55,531 nt of DNA from positions 7,385 to 62,915 of the forward strand of contig DITE01000014.1 of NCBI GenBank assembly GCA_002422725.1, read 5' to 3'. Of this stretch, positions 17,637-26,972 are shown piece by piece; the first letter of the stretch is position 1, and each line of letters begins with the position of its first letter. The notes beneath the pieces were generated by a model. The model was not told the origin of the DNA. It was given only the letters and a program-made list of their open reading frames with translations, and did no database searches. Source of the stretch: Bacteroidales bacterium UBA6192. Its GTDB lineage: Bacteria > Bacteroidota > Bacteroidia > Bacteroidales > F082. The position numbers and the translations under genes are program-made.

Positions 17637-18413
17637 ATGAAAACTATTAGATTACGTTTTGCAAATTTTGTGTTTGCTTTTGTATTTATTGCTGTTTCAA
17701 CACTATTCAGTAATGGAGTTCTGGCACAGCAAGCTGAAAAAGGATTTATTCTTTCGATTACAGAATTCACCATTAAAAGCGGCCATGATGTTCAATTCAG
17801 GGAAGGCGTAAAAGCCTGGAAGAAATGCTATATCGAGAACAAGGGCGAGTGGACCTGGAATATCTGGAAAAGAATGAATGGTGAGGGAAATGCATACATT
17901 TTAACTTCAAGAATGGCCAATTGGGCCGAAATGGATGAAAGCAATGATGACGGAAAGAATTGCCGCAACCTTGTAAGAGAATTGATCAATCCTAACATCG
18001 AATCATCCGAAAACAATTTTGCCAGATTCGAGCCGGAATACAGTAAAGCTTATCCCAATCACGATCAGGTGTTGTGGGTTACCTCCTGGCAGGTGAACAA
18101 CAGCACCAAATTCAACGAAATAGTTAAAAAGATTTCAGAGGCGACAAAGCAGGCCGAAGGTTCTTCACGTGGCTATTGGTATAGCTATATGGGTGGCGGC
18201 AAAGATGCTGCTGATTTCTTCGTTGCTACTCCTTTTGCAAATTTTGCTGCTTTGGACCTTGAAAAGGAGAGTGTTTGGACAATTTATGAAAAAGCAAACG
18301 GGAAGGAGAAAAGAGATCAGATCCAGGCTGAATTCCGCGAGACAATTAAAGAATCGTGGTCATATCTATTGAAGCGTGATGCAGACCTTAGTCATAATCC
18401 GCCTTCGAAATAG
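17637..18413 (+). CDS. Secreted protein of unknown function with two ferredoxin-like repeats
   Basis: A protein of 258 residues with a clear Sec signal peptide (FVFAFVFIAVSTLFSNGVLA, cleavage before QQAEKG). I recognise no named family. The mature chain shows two similar halves (~38-120 and ~140-225), each with strand-helix-strand character: ITEFTIKSGHDVQFREGVKAW and VTSWQVNNSTKFNEIVKKIS, each ending in a Trp/Tyr-rich strand. This resembles dimeric alpha-beta barrel (ABM/NIPSNAP-like) proteins. It begins a co-directional group with the NTF2-like lipoprotein 39 bp downstream. Periplasmic or secreted; function unassigned. Confidence 0.7.
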   Translation: MKTIRLRFANFVFAFVFIAVSTLFSNGVLAQQAEKGFILSITEFTIKSGHDVQFREGVKAWKKCYIENKGEWTWNIWKRMNGEGNAYILTSRMANWAEMDESNDDGKNCRNLVRELINPNIESSENNFARFEPEYSKAYPNHDQVLWVTSWQVNNSTKFNEIVKKISEATKQAEGSSRGYWYSYMGGGKDAADFFVATPFANFAALDLEKESVWTIYEKANGKEKRDQIQAEFRETIKESWSYLLKRDADLSHNPPSK

Positions 18414-18452
18414 ACATCAATCAACTCATTAACAAATAAAAACTAATGTTTT

Positions 18453-18953
18453 ATGAAACAGATCATCTATTTATTATTTACTGTCATACTGTTTTCGGCT
18501 TGCAGTCAGAACCAACCGGTACGCTATTTCTCAGCTTCTCCGGAAATTGAAATCACGAAATCAACACTGAAGCACTACGTGGACGGAAATTGGGAGGCTA
18601 TTAAGCAACATTATGCCGACAACGCAAAAATCTTGAACAATGTTCCCGAAGGAAAAGGAATTTCCATTGATGCTGCCATCAAGGATTATATGCAGGATCA
18701 TGAACTCTTTTCATCCATCAGCTATGTAACCAAAGAAGATTACTTCGAAATGGTGCTTACAGATGAGGGCGAGACCTGGGTTAATTACTGGGGACTCTGG
18801 AAGGGAACCCTGAAAGCAACCGGTGAAGAATTTGAAATACCCCTGCACCTTACCCAAAGATTTATAAATCAAAAGATAGTGCTTGAACACGGTTACTGGA
18901 ACAGTTCGGCCATCGTACTTGCGCTTGCCAAATTAGAAGCTCAAACACCATAA
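18453..18953 (+). CDS. NTF2/SnoaL-like lipoprotein
   Basis: A protein of 166 residues with a lipoprotein signal (MKQIIYLLFTVILFSACSQ; Cys17 lipobox FSAC). The mature part looks like a single NTF2/SnoaL fold: a helix TLKHYVDGNWEAIKQHYADNAKI, then WVNYWGLWKGTLKATGEEFEIPLHLTQRF strands and a final GYWNSS strand. Such domains bind small ligands or act as steroid-isomerase-like enzymes. Two histidine kinases in the nearby signalling cluster (26973 and 30076) also begin with an NTF2-like domain. The next gene starts 5 bp after its stop codon. Confidence 0.72.
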   Translation: MKQIIYLLFTVILFSACSQNQPVRYFSASPEIEITKSTLKHYVDGNWEAIKQHYADNAKILNNVPEGKGISIDAAIKDYMQDHELFSSISYVTKEDYFEMVLTDEGETWVNYWGLWKGTLKATGEEFEIPLHLTQRFINQKIVLEHGYWNSSAIVLALAKLEAQTP

Positions 18954-18957
18954 AACG

Positions 18958-19395
18958 TTGAAGCTGGTTAAAAAAACAGGGATATTCAATCCGGATGGGG
19001 AAATTGTTCTCCATCCGGACATCTCTGTTTCATGGCAGCTTTTAGGTGAAAAAAACATACCGGAGCTGCCTCCGGGAATTCATTTTGAAATAGATGTTTT
19101 TATAGATGAGCATACACTTCTTTCGGGCGAATGTAGTATTGTATGGGCAACTTATGATTTGCGTCAGGCCGAGGTTCTGTCCAATGCCTTACTTGCACAG
19201 AACATCACATCAGTTCTTGGAAGAATAAAAATGAATAAACGCAATCTGCTTTTGATAATAATTGACAACATAAAAGATACAGCCGAAGCCATTGATTTTA
19301 TCTGGCGAAAGAAAAGTGGGTTAAGGTTGAAACCCGACTGGGCCTATGCTGATGGTGAACCTAACAAGAGCTTTGAAAAGTGGTTGAACGGGTAG
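18958..19395 (+). CDS. Small cytoplasmic protein, DUF2007-like C-terminal half
   Basis: A protein of 145 residues with a TTG start at 18958, four bases after the preceding stop; no ATG is available near the N-terminus. I recognise no firm family. Residues ~60-115 (IVWATYDLRQAEVLSNALLA...NLLLIIIDNIKDTAEAIDFI) follow the pattern of DUF2007 putative signal-transducing domains: strand, helix over an aliphatic surface, strand, acidic helix. No signal peptide. Tight coupling implies co-expression with the lipoprotein, but the role is unknown. Confidence 0.6.
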   Translation: MKLVKKTGIFNPDGEIVLHPDISVSWQLLGEKNIPELPPGIHFEIDVFIDEHTLLSGECSIVWATYDLRQAEVLSNALLAQNITSVLGRIKMNKRNLLLIIIDNIKDTAEAIDFIWRKKSGLRLKPDWAYADGEPNKSFEKWLNG

Positions 19396-19461
19396 CACAT
19401 AAATAGCTGAAAAAAATCAGTCAACTAACACAATCAAAAATTACTAATAGCTACTAAATAG

Positions 19462-20895
19462 ATGAAATACCTCAAAATTCCGCATGTATTTATTTTTCTC
19501 TCGGCCATTATTCTCTTTTCAGGCTTGATGACCTATCTTGTTCCTTCAGGAAGGTTTGAGCGCGTAATCAAAAAAACGGGCAATGTTGAGCAAACTTTAG
19601 TGGTAACGGGAACCTACGAAGAAATTCCAAAGAAAATTTCTGTTCAGGGCGTGCTTTTGGGCGAGGAAGCCAATGGTTTTGCTACACCAACCAGTGTGCT
19701 GGGTTTATTCACTGCCATTCCCAAAGGCCTTAACGAAGCTTCCGCCCTGATTTTTTTTGTGCTCATCATTGGCGCCGTGGTGAACATTATCAAACACACA
19801 GGGACGATAGATGTGTTTATCTCCATGCTGTTGAAAAGGTTTAGTCATTCACCTGTTTTACTGGTGTTTATCCTCTATTTTGCTTTTGCATTCGGAGCAA
19901 CTTTTTTGGGGTTGGGAGCAGAATTTATCCCTCTTATTCCTTTATTGCTGCTCATTTCAAAACAGTTGGGTTACGACCGCATCTTCGGGATCGGTATTTT
20001 TATCATTGGCGGAGATATTGGTTGGGCCACTGCAATTACAAACCCGTTTAACCTGCAAATTGCCCAATCTGTTGCAGAATTGCCACTTGGAAGCGGTATG
20101 GGACTGAGGGTTCTGTCTTTTGTTGTGTGCACGCTGATAGGATTTTTCTTCCTTATGGCCTATGGGAAAAGGGTAAAAAGGGATCCAAAGAAGTCAATCA
20201 TGCCTGATGATCCATTTATCCTTGATGGTTCGGTGGCTTTAAACGGGGCACCCCTATCCAAAAAGCATGTTTATGTTGCTATTACAGCTTTTGTACTGTT
20301 TGCCGCGATCTTGTTCGCGGTTCAAACCATGGGCTGGGGTTTGGTGGAGATGACCGGAGGGTTTTTCACGGTCGGATTGTGTACCATTCTGATCAGCAGA
20401 ATGTCGGGCGACGAATCCATGAAAGCTTTTATAACCGGCCTGGAAGGTATGCTTGTGCCGGCACTGATTGTTGGTTTTGCAAGAGGGATTCAGGTGGTTC
20501 TTGTGGAAGGCCAGATCATTGATACCATTCTTTTTCATACCGCAGAATTGTTGAGCAATATGAGCCAGTCAATGGCAGTGACCGGGATTTACGTTTTTCA
20601 GAGCGTATTTAATTTTTTAATTCCCTCAGCTTCCGGTCAGGCGCTTGTTACCATGCCGTTGATTGTTCCATTGTCAGATTTGCTTGGAATATCCCGTCAA
20701 ACAGCTGTTTTGGCATTTGTCTTTGGCGATGGCTTTTCCAATACCATCATCCCGACCAATGGTGTATTGATGGCTTGCATTGCCATTGCAGGTGTACCTT
20801 TTGAAAAATGGTTCAAGTTTATTTGGCCGCTTTTTCTTCTTATATCTGTTATTGGAGGACTTATACTAATAATTGCACATCACACTAATTATTAA
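19462..20895 (+). CDS. YfcC/DcuC-family inner-membrane transporter
   Basis: A protein of 477 residues with about 12 hydrophobic segments. The start FLSAIILFSGLMTYLVPSGRFER and the following VGAVVNIIKHTGTIDVFI / GLGAEFIPLIPLLLLISKQLGYDRI / GWATAITNPFNLQIAQ blocks are typical of the YfcC branch of the C4-dicarboxylate anaerobic carrier superfamily. The second half has the mirrored FLIPSASGQALVTMPLIVPLSDLLGISRQ and FGDGFSNTIIPTNG hairpin. Family members import dicarboxylates, amino acids or short-chain acids; the substrate is open. It lies 67 bp after the DUF2007-like gene, probably in the same unit. Confidence 0.87.
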   Translation: MKYLKIPHVFIFLSAIILFSGLMTYLVPSGRFERVIKKTGNVEQTLVVTGTYEEIPKKISVQGVLLGEEANGFATPTSVLGLFTAIPKGLNEASALIFFVLIIGAVVNIIKHTGTIDVFISMLLKRFSHSPVLLVFILYFAFAFGATFLGLGAEFIPLIPLLLLISKQLGYDRIFGIGIFIIGGDIGWATAITNPFNLQIAQSVAELPLGSGMGLRVLSFVVCTLIGFFFLMAYGKRVKRDPKKSIMPDDPFILDGSVALNGAPLSKKHVYVAITAFVLFAAILFAVQTMGWGLVEMTGGFFTVGLCTILISRMSGDESMKAFITGLEGMLVPALIVGFARGIQVVLVEGQIIDTILFHTAELLSNMSQSMAVTGIYVFQSVFNFLIPSASGQALVTMPLIVPLSDLLGISRQTAVLAFVFGDGFSNTIIPTNGVLMACIAIAGVPFEKWFKFIWPLFLLISVIGGLILIIAHHTNY

Positions 20896-20941
20896 TTACT
20901 TAGGCATATTTAATGCATACTTAATAAGACTCAAAAAGCTC

Positions 20942-22366
20942 ATGAAAAAACCTGACACTTACAATCCCTTTAAACGAACTGCTGAAGGAAAGTTTCCTTC
21001 ATTGTCGCAGAATGCCCCCTTACGCTATGTAACATTTTCCTTTTTATATTTTGCACAAGGCCTGCCTGAAGGTTTATTGCGGTTTGGAATACCTGCATGG
21101 CTTGCTATGAACGGGAAAAATGCCATTGAAATAGGCTCTTTTGTAGCCATTGGTATCTTGCCCTGGAGCTTTAAAATTCTGGCAGCACCATTAATGGACA
21201 GGTTTACATTCCTGGCAATGGGCAGGAGGCGGCCCTGGATATTATTTGGACAGGTTGGGCTTGCCTTCAGCTTTTTGTCCATGGCTTTCATTGCCGATCC
21301 GCTGAATAATATGTTTATGCTCCAAGTTCTCAGTTTCTTTATCGGTTTGTTTGCCGTTTTTCAGGATATTGCTGTTGATGGGCTGGCCATTGACATTCTT
21401 CCTGAAGACCAGCAGGCACGAGCCAATGGCTTGATGTGGGGTTCTAAAACCATAGGAATTTCAGCATCAGTTGCAATAGGCATCTCTATTATCAACGCTT
21501 ACAGTTTTTTTCACGCCATTGTCTTTTTTTCTTTGTTCGTGTTTCTGATATTGTTAATTCCCCTCTTTTTCAGAGAAAGAGCAGGCGAAAAAAGGTTGCC
21601 ATGGACCAATGGCAAAGCATCAGAAGTTGCCGCAGGCATACAGGTGCAAAGCTGGAAGGAACTGTTTTTTAGCCTGGTGAAGGTGTTCATCTTACCTGTC
21701 AGCCTCATTATGGGGGTTGCAGCCTTCAGTTTTTCCATTGGCAGAGGATTGATAGATGCCATGTTGCCGGTTTTTACAGTGCAGGAACTGGGTTGGACCG
21801 ATGGTAAATATTCCCAGACTTTTGCTGTGATAAAGCTGGTTTCAGGCATTCTGGGCATGTTTGTGGCCGGTGCCTTTATTGATTTTTTTGGTAAAGTAAG
21901 GATGATGAGCATTTATCTGATTTTACTTATTTCATTGGTAGTGTCCGCATTCTTTCTCAGAGATTATTGGGACAACCCGGTTGTTTTTATTGGATTCATT
22001 GGCTTGTTTTATACCCTGATCGTGTTTACAACCATTGCTGTGTTTGCTTCCGCCATGCAGCTTTGCTGGAAAAGGATATCGGCTACACAGTTCACCTTGT
22101 ACATGGCCATTTCCAATCTGGGCATGGCATCAGGCGCGGCATTACTGGGCCCGATAAAATCATTTTTGGCATGGGAGTATGTAGTGCTGGCTTTTGCAGT
22201 TTTTGCAGGTTTCATGCTTATTGCCATACAATTTCTCCATTTTGATAAGCATACTAAGCGTGTGGCCGTGCTTGAGCTGTATCAAACAAGGTTGGATGAA
22301 ACAGCAGGAAAACTTAAACCGGTAGAATTAGTTGCTCCTTTGGAGAAAAAGCAGACTCACAAATAA
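20942..22366 (+). CDS. MFS transporter, AmpG/PAT-like
   Basis: A protein of 474 residues with 12 predicted membrane helices. I chose the ATG at 20942 over one at 20873 because the latter overlaps the upstream gene and adds an unlikely N-terminus. The opening FLYFAQGLPEGLLRFGIPAWL, the loop PLMDRFTFLAMGRRRPWIL and QDIAVDGLAIDIL match the AmpG (muropeptide permease)/acetyl-CoA-transporter-like branch. Role in cell-wall peptide recycling is possible but no ampD or beta-lactamase neighbours are present. It is the last gene before the FIST cluster. Confidence 0.8.
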   Translation: MKKPDTYNPFKRTAEGKFPSLSQNAPLRYVTFSFLYFAQGLPEGLLRFGIPAWLAMNGKNAIEIGSFVAIGILPWSFKILAAPLMDRFTFLAMGRRRPWILFGQVGLAFSFLSMAFIADPLNNMFMLQVLSFFIGLFAVFQDIAVDGLAIDILPEDQQARANGLMWGSKTIGISASVAIGISIINAYSFFHAIVFFSLFVFLILLIPLFFRERAGEKRLPWTNGKASEVAAGIQVQSWKELFFSLVKVFILPVSLIMGVAAFSFSIGRGLIDAMLPVFTVQELGWTDGKYSQTFAVIKLVSGILGMFVAGAFIDFFGKVRMMSIYLILLISLVVSAFFLRDYWDNPVVFIGFIGLFYTLIVFTTIAVFASAMQLCWKRISATQFTLYMAISNLGMASGAALLGPIKSFLAWEYVVLAFAVFAGFMLIAIQFLHFDKHTKRVAVLELYQTRLDETAGKLKPVELVAPLEKKQTHK

Positions 22367-22451
22367 TATGAATGTTAAAATGATCTAGGCCATGCGATCA
22401 AATCATGATAAATGCCAACATTTATGAATTAAGTCAAGCTACAGATATAAA

Positions 22452-23591
22452 ATGAAAGCAAAATCAATCAAAGGGAAAACACCGGGAGAAATGCAGGCAG
22501 CTATTGATGAAAGCAAAATTGTTGGTTTCAACCCAACGCTTGCTATCATCTTTATAAGCAATATTGAAGATGCTGAAAAGATACGTTCAATTTTTGGAAC
22601 ACATGATATTGCTATTTTCGGGATAACTGCACCCCAAAAATTTACCGAACAAGGTATTGAATCTGATGATATCATAGCCATGCTCATGGATATTCAACCG
22701 GATAATTTCAAAATAGTATTAAACGATTATCTGGGATCGTCTGCTTATGAAGCCGGGTATAAAACAGGTGTAGCCGGAAAAAACGCTTTTTCAAATCCGG
22801 GCTTCATCATTTCACCGGTAGATTTCAAAATTTCCGGAGATGACCTGATCAAGGGTTTGACGGATGCAGCAGGTCATGATGTTATGGTTGCAGGTGGTGT
22901 AGCCGGTAATCCGGCTGATTTTTCAGGAATCGTTTTTACCAATTATGTATCAAGTACAGGAGGATTACTTGCACTCATCATTGACCAGGATAAAGTTACG
23001 ATTAGTGGATTGGCTGTATCAGGATGGAAACCGGTAGGTACAAGCAAAAAAATTACAAAAAGTGAAGGCTCCTGGGTTTTTACGATTGAAAATGAACCGG
23101 CGATGAATGTCATCCAGCGGTTTTTGGGAGATGAAATAGTAATTTCTACCAACAAGGCGAGCGGGCTACTTCCCTCAGACCTTGGCTATCCGTTGCAATT
23201 TGAAAGAGTCTCAGGAAATGCCATCATGAAACCTGCGCTATTTTTTAATCCTGAAGATCGATCCATTATGATGGGAGGAGAAGTAAAAGAAGGAGATCAT
23301 TTCCGTTTTTCACTGCCACCAGATTTTGATGTAATTGACAAAGTGGTTGAAAGTACAAGCATCATAAAAGAAAAAGAGATGCCGGATTGCGATGTGTTGA
23401 TGGTATTTTCATGCGTAGGAAGATTAGGCACTTTTGGCCCATTGATTTCCAGTGAAATAGAAGGACTTGCATCAACCTGGGGCAAACCCATGATCGGTTT
23501 TTTTTCACTGGGTGAATTTGGAAAATTAGATGAAGGCCGCTGCGAATTTCAAGGAACAACGGTAAGTTGGGTAGCATTGAAAGAGAAATAA
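22452..23591 (+). CDS. FIST-domain sensor protein 1
   Basis: A soluble protein of 379 residues, no signal peptide, with FIST_N (~20-215) and FIST_C (~235-370) domains. The glycine-rich core MVAGGVAGNPADFSG and the C-terminal LMVFSCVGRLGTFGP...GKPMIGFFSLGEFG are characteristic. FIST domains are intracellular sensory modules that bind small ligands and usually work with histidine kinases or cyclases, as here. It shares the N-terminal tag MKAKSIKGK with the next two proteins, at both DNA and protein level. Of the three it is the most diverged (ITAPQKFTE replaces the ATSSGEFI-type motif), which suggests a different or lost ligand. First gene of the signalling run. Confidence 0.88.
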   Translation: MKAKSIKGKTPGEMQAAIDESKIVGFNPTLAIIFISNIEDAEKIRSIFGTHDIAIFGITAPQKFTEQGIESDDIIAMLMDIQPDNFKIVLNDYLGSSAYEAGYKTGVAGKNAFSNPGFIISPVDFKISGDDLIKGLTDAAGHDVMVAGGVAGNPADFSGIVFTNYVSSTGGLLALIIDQDKVTISGLAVSGWKPVGTSKKITKSEGSWVFTIENEPAMNVIQRFLGDEIVISTNKASGLLPSDLGYPLQFERVSGNAIMKPALFFNPEDRSIMMGGEVKEGDHFRFSLPPDFDVIDKVVESTSIIKEKEMPDCDVLMVFSCVGRLGTFGPLISSEIEGLASTWGKPMIGFFSLGEFGKLDEGRCEFQGTTVSWVALKEK

Positions 23592-23599
23592 GCGATAAT

Positions 23600-24748
23600 A
23601 TGAAAGCAAAATCAATCAAAGGGAAATCCACTGAAGAAATTAAAACGGCTTTGCAGCAAAGTTTAGCCGATGGGTTTAAACCAACGCTTGCCGTCGTATT
23701 TATGTCATTCAAACTGGATATCGAAGCTGTGTGTGATTTCTTGAACGATGAAGGAATTCAGATTTTCGGTGCTACCTCTTCCGGTGAATTCATCAGCAGC
23801 GAGATAGAGCAGGAGAGTATTGTGATCATGTTGCTCGATATGCATCCATCCTGTTTCAAAATCTTCTTTCTGGAGACCAAAGACCGTTATGCATTTGAAA
23901 TTGCAAAACAGCTTGGTGAAGAGGGAAAAAAGACTTTCGCGAATGCAGCATTTATTATTACATCGGGATGGAGCAAAGAAATGGATGGCGAAGAAGTAAT
24001 CAAAGGTATAGAAGCCGGATTTGGAGGTGACGTTACTATTTTTGGTGGGATGGCGGGCGATGACCTGTCATTTACCGGTCCAAAGGCATTCACACATGGC
24101 AAAAACAGCATCACCGGTTTGGTGGGCCTGATTATTGACGAGGACAAAATAGATATATCAGGGGTTGCCACCTGTGGATGGAAAGCCATCGGCACCACCA
24201 AAATCATCACAAAAAGTACCGAAAATATCGTCTATACCATCGATGATAAGCCCGCGCTGGATATAGTCATGAAATACCTGGGTATCAGCCTGGATGATCA
24301 ACTTTTCAATAGCACTGTTTTCAACATAGATCTTTTTACATATTATCCGCTGCAACTGGAAAGAGAAAATGCACCTGCGGTGATGAGAACCGCCATGATG
24401 GGTAATACCGAAGATCGTTCACTGGTCTGTGCAGGTAACATTCCGCAAGGCTCAAAAATTCGCTTTTCGTTGCCGCCCGACTTTGATGTGATAGAAACCG
24501 TTGTTGAAGAGTGTAATGAAGTAAAAAATGAACAACTTCAGGATGCTGATGCAGTCATTATGTTTTCCTGCATCAGCAGATATAAGTCATTCGGTGCAAT
24601 GACCAGTGAAGAAATCGAACGTGTAAACGAAGTTTGGAAGGCACCACTTATTGGGTTTTTTACCTATGGAGAGTATGGAAAATCGAAAAGGGGACAAAAT
24701 GAATACCATAACAACACCTGCTGCGTGGTGGCATTAAAGGAAAAATAA
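23600..24748 (+). CDS. FIST-domain sensor protein 2
   Basis: A protein of 382 residues. The ATG at 23600 restores the shared MKAKSIKGKSTEEIKTAL start and lies 8 bp after the previous stop; an in-frame ATG at 23567 overlaps the upstream gene. FIST_N shows IFGATSSGEFI and VTIFGGMAGDDLSFTG; FIST_C shows AVIMFSCISRYKSFG and APLIGFFTYGEYG. Cytoplasmic, no catalytic residues expected. Tandem position and similarity to its neighbours indicate local duplication followed by divergence of the binding pocket. Presumed to feed one of the kinases at 25916-31383. Confidence 0.9.
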   Translation: MKAKSIKGKSTEEIKTALQQSLADGFKPTLAVVFMSFKLDIEAVCDFLNDEGIQIFGATSSGEFISSEIEQESIVIMLLDMHPSCFKIFFLETKDRYAFEIAKQLGEEGKKTFANAAFIITSGWSKEMDGEEVIKGIEAGFGGDVTIFGGMAGDDLSFTGPKAFTHGKNSITGLVGLIIDEDKIDISGVATCGWKAIGTTKIITKSTENIVYTIDDKPALDIVMKYLGISLDDQLFNSTVFNIDLFTYYPLQLERENAPAVMRTAMMGNTEDRSLVCAGNIPQGSKIRFSLPPDFDVIETVVEECNEVKNEQLQDADAVIMFSCISRYKSFGAMTSEEIERVNEVWKAPLIGFFTYGEYGKSKRGQNEYHNNTCCVVALKEK

Positions 24749-24760
24749 AAAATAAAAAAA

Positions 24761-25900
24761 ATGAAAGCAAAATCAATTAAAGGCAAATCAACGGAAGAAA
24801 TAAAAACCGCATTGGAAAACAGCATGGAAGATGGGTTTATTCCCACACTTGCTATCGTCTTTTTATCTGTTTCTCAGGATAGAAAAGCCATTTGCAATAT
24901 GTTGGATGAAAGCGGCATAGTTATATTTGGCGCTACCACAAGCGGTGAATTCATCGACGAGATCACGGAAAAAGGAACGGCAGTCGTGTTACTTCTGGAT
25001 ATGAAAAGGGATCATTTTCATATCTATCTGGAGGAATTTCCTGAAAAGAATTACCGGGAAACGGCCTCAGGAATTGCACAAAAAGCCAAAACATTGTTTT
25101 CAACTCCTGCCTTTCTCATTTCAGGGAGCCATTTGGAAACAGATGCCGAACAGTTGCTTTTCGGGTTTGAAGATGTGGTCGGTAAGGAAGTGAACGTTTT
25201 CGGTGGCATGGCGTCCGATGACTACACCTTCACTGAACAGTTTGTGTTTACCAATGGCAAGGAAAGCAAGCGGGGCATTGTTGTCCTCGCATTGGATGAA
25301 AACAAAATCCTCATCAAGGGAAAAGCCACCTGTGGATGGAAAGCAATTGGCACTGAAAAAACAGTGACAAAAAGTGAAGGCAACCATGTGTTTACGGTGG
25401 ATGATATTCCTGTATTGGATCTTACAGCAAAATATGGGGGGATTGAAAATGTGTCACCTGAAAATCAGGGGCTTACGCTTGAAATTGCAGCAAATTTGCC
25501 CTTACAGTTGCAACGTGAAAAAGGAGATCCGGTCATGCGCCCCGGACTGATGGTAGATTGGAGCGACCGCTCGTTTTACTGCAGCGGATCAGTGCCACAG
25601 GGTTCCAAATTACGGTTTTCCATTCCGCCCGATTTTGATGTGATGGAAAAAGTCATCAAAGGCATTGAAGAACTGAAAGAAAATGAAATGCCCGAAGCGG
25701 ATGCTTTGGTCGTATTCAGTTGTGCAGGCCGAATCCTTGCCTTTGGCCCCATGATGAACATGGAAATTGAGGGCCTGAAAAATATCTGGAACGTACCCAT
25801 GGCCGGCATGTTTTCAAACGCCGAACTGGCAAGGGCTACCGGCGGAAACCTCGAAATGCACAACCTGACAACTTGTTGTATAGCCTTAAAAGAAAAATAA
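24761..25900 (+). CDS. FIST-domain sensor protein 3
   Basis: A protein of 379 residues, third tandem paralog, beginning MKAKSIKGKSTEEIKTAL like protein 2. FIST_N has IFGATTSGEFIDE and NVFGGMASDDYTFTE; FIST_C has ALVVFSCAGRILAFGP and VPMAGMFSNAELA. It is 12 bp after protein 2 and 15 bp before the first kinase, so translation is probably coupled to the kinase. Soluble and cytoplasmic. The sequence gives no ligand. FIST proteins without a fused output must act through partner proteins, and the sensor-less kinase next door is the obvious candidate. Confidence 0.9.
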   Translation: MKAKSIKGKSTEEIKTALENSMEDGFIPTLAIVFLSVSQDRKAICNMLDESGIVIFGATTSGEFIDEITEKGTAVVLLLDMKRDHFHIYLEEFPEKNYRETASGIAQKAKTLFSTPAFLISGSHLETDAEQLLFGFEDVVGKEVNVFGGMASDDYTFTEQFVFTNGKESKRGIVVLALDENKILIKGKATCGWKAIGTEKTVTKSEGNHVFTVDDIPVLDLTAKYGGIENVSPENQGLTLEIAANLPLQLQREKGDPVMRPGLMVDWSDRSFYCSGSVPQGSKLRFSIPPDFDVMEKVIKGIEELKENEMPEADALVVFSCAGRILAFGPMMNMEIEGLKNIWNVPMAGMFSNAELARATGGNLEMHNLTTCCIALKEK

Positions 25901-25915
25901 AGTTCAAACCTTGTC

Positions 25916-26962
25916 ATGGAGCAAAACCTGCAAAATATCATAGAAATCCTGCAAAATCATTCCGGACTTTCGGATGATGAAAAAGCTAAACTCATGGCTT
26001 ATCTGAAAGAAGTAGATAAGAAAATCACCATTGTTGAATTCAAGCTCGACCGTACCGAAAAGGTAAAACGCACTACTGCCATCCTTTTGGAAGAAACCAT
26101 CGAAGAACTAGAGCAAAAAAGAAAAGCCATTGAAGAAACCAATACTGCATTAACCAAATCGCTTGATGAACTTAAAGCGGCGCAAGCACAGCTTATCCAA
26201 TCTGAGAAAATGGCCAGCCTCGGTGAGCTCACCGCAGGTATTGCCCACGAAATTCAGAATCCGCTCAACTTCGTGAATAATTTTTCAGAAGTAAATGTGG
26301 AATTGGTTGCAGAACTTAAACTTGAACTCGAAAAGGGCGACATTGCTGAAGCCATTGCCATAGCTGATAATATCGCTATCAACGAGGAAAAAATTCTTGA
26401 GCATGGAAAGCGTGCTGATTCCATTGTAAAAGGTATGCTCCAACACAGCAGAAGCAGCAATGGCATAAAAGAACCTACCGATATCAATGCTTTGGCTGAT
26501 GAATATTTACGATTGAGTTATCACGGATTGAGAGCCAAAGACAAAACATTTAACGCTGATTTTAAAACTGAATTTGATGCGTCCTTGCCAAAAATCAATA
26601 TCATTCCGCAGGATATCGGAAGGGTTTTGTTGAATTTGATCAACAATGCTTTTTACGTAGTTGCGGAACGGCAAAAAAACCTGTCAGGTTTAGAAGAAAC
26701 CTACAAACCTTCCGTCACCATTACCACCAAAAACCTCGGCGACCTGATTGAAATTTCAGTTATGGACAACGGCAACGGTATCCCGGAGGAAATTAAGAAA
26801 AAGATATTTCAGCCATTTTTTACAACCAAACCAACTGGCGAGGGAACAGGACTCGGGTTGTCGCTAAGTTATGATATTGTAAAAGCACATGGAGGAGAAT
26901 TGAAGGTTGAAACAAAGGAGGGTGAAGGTTCACAGTTTATCATCCAAATACCCATATCCTAA
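25916..26962 (+). CDS. Soluble histidine kinase 1 (coiled coil + HisKA/HATPase, no sensor domain)
   Basis: A protein of 348 residues without membrane segments. Residues 1-85 are helical and charged, becoming a coiled coil (EELEQKRKAIEETNTALTK) that leads into the kinase core. The core shows an H-box GIAHEIQNPLNFVNNF, N-box NLINNAFYVV, G1 DNGNGIPEE, F-box FQPFFTTKP and G2 GEGTGLGLSLSYDIVKAHGG. No input domain is present, which implies that a separate sensor, plausibly the upstream FIST proteins, controls it. The core (from 26170) is repeated in the next two genes. Output is likely the receivers at 31437/31810. Confidence 0.9.
   Translation: MEQNLQNIIEILQNHSGLSDDEKAKLMAYLKEVDKKITIVEFKLDRTEKVKRTTAILLEETIEELEQKRKAIEETNTALTKSLDELKAAQAQLIQSEKMASLGELTAGIAHEIQNPLNFVNNFSEVNVELVAELKLELEKGDIAEAIAIADNIAINEEKILEHGKRADSIVKGMLQHSRSSNGIKEPTDINALADEYLRLSYHGLRAKDKTFNADFKTEFDASLPKINIIPQDIGRVLLNLINNAFYVVAERQKNLSGLEETYKPSVTITTKNLGDLIEISVMDNGNGIPEEIKKKIFQPFFTTKPTGEGTGLGLSLSYDIVKAHGGELKVETKEGEGSQFIIQIPIS
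26170..26917 (+). repeat. Kinase-core repeat, copy A (three copies)
   Basis: About 750 bp encoding the HisKA/HATPase core recurs at 29235-29984 and 30580-31329. Long blocks are identical, for example around the N-box and the following QKNLSGLEETYKPSVTI segment. These direct repeats make the locus prone to recombination and to misassembly. Confidence 0.88.
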
Positions 26963-26972
26963 AAAATAAAGT

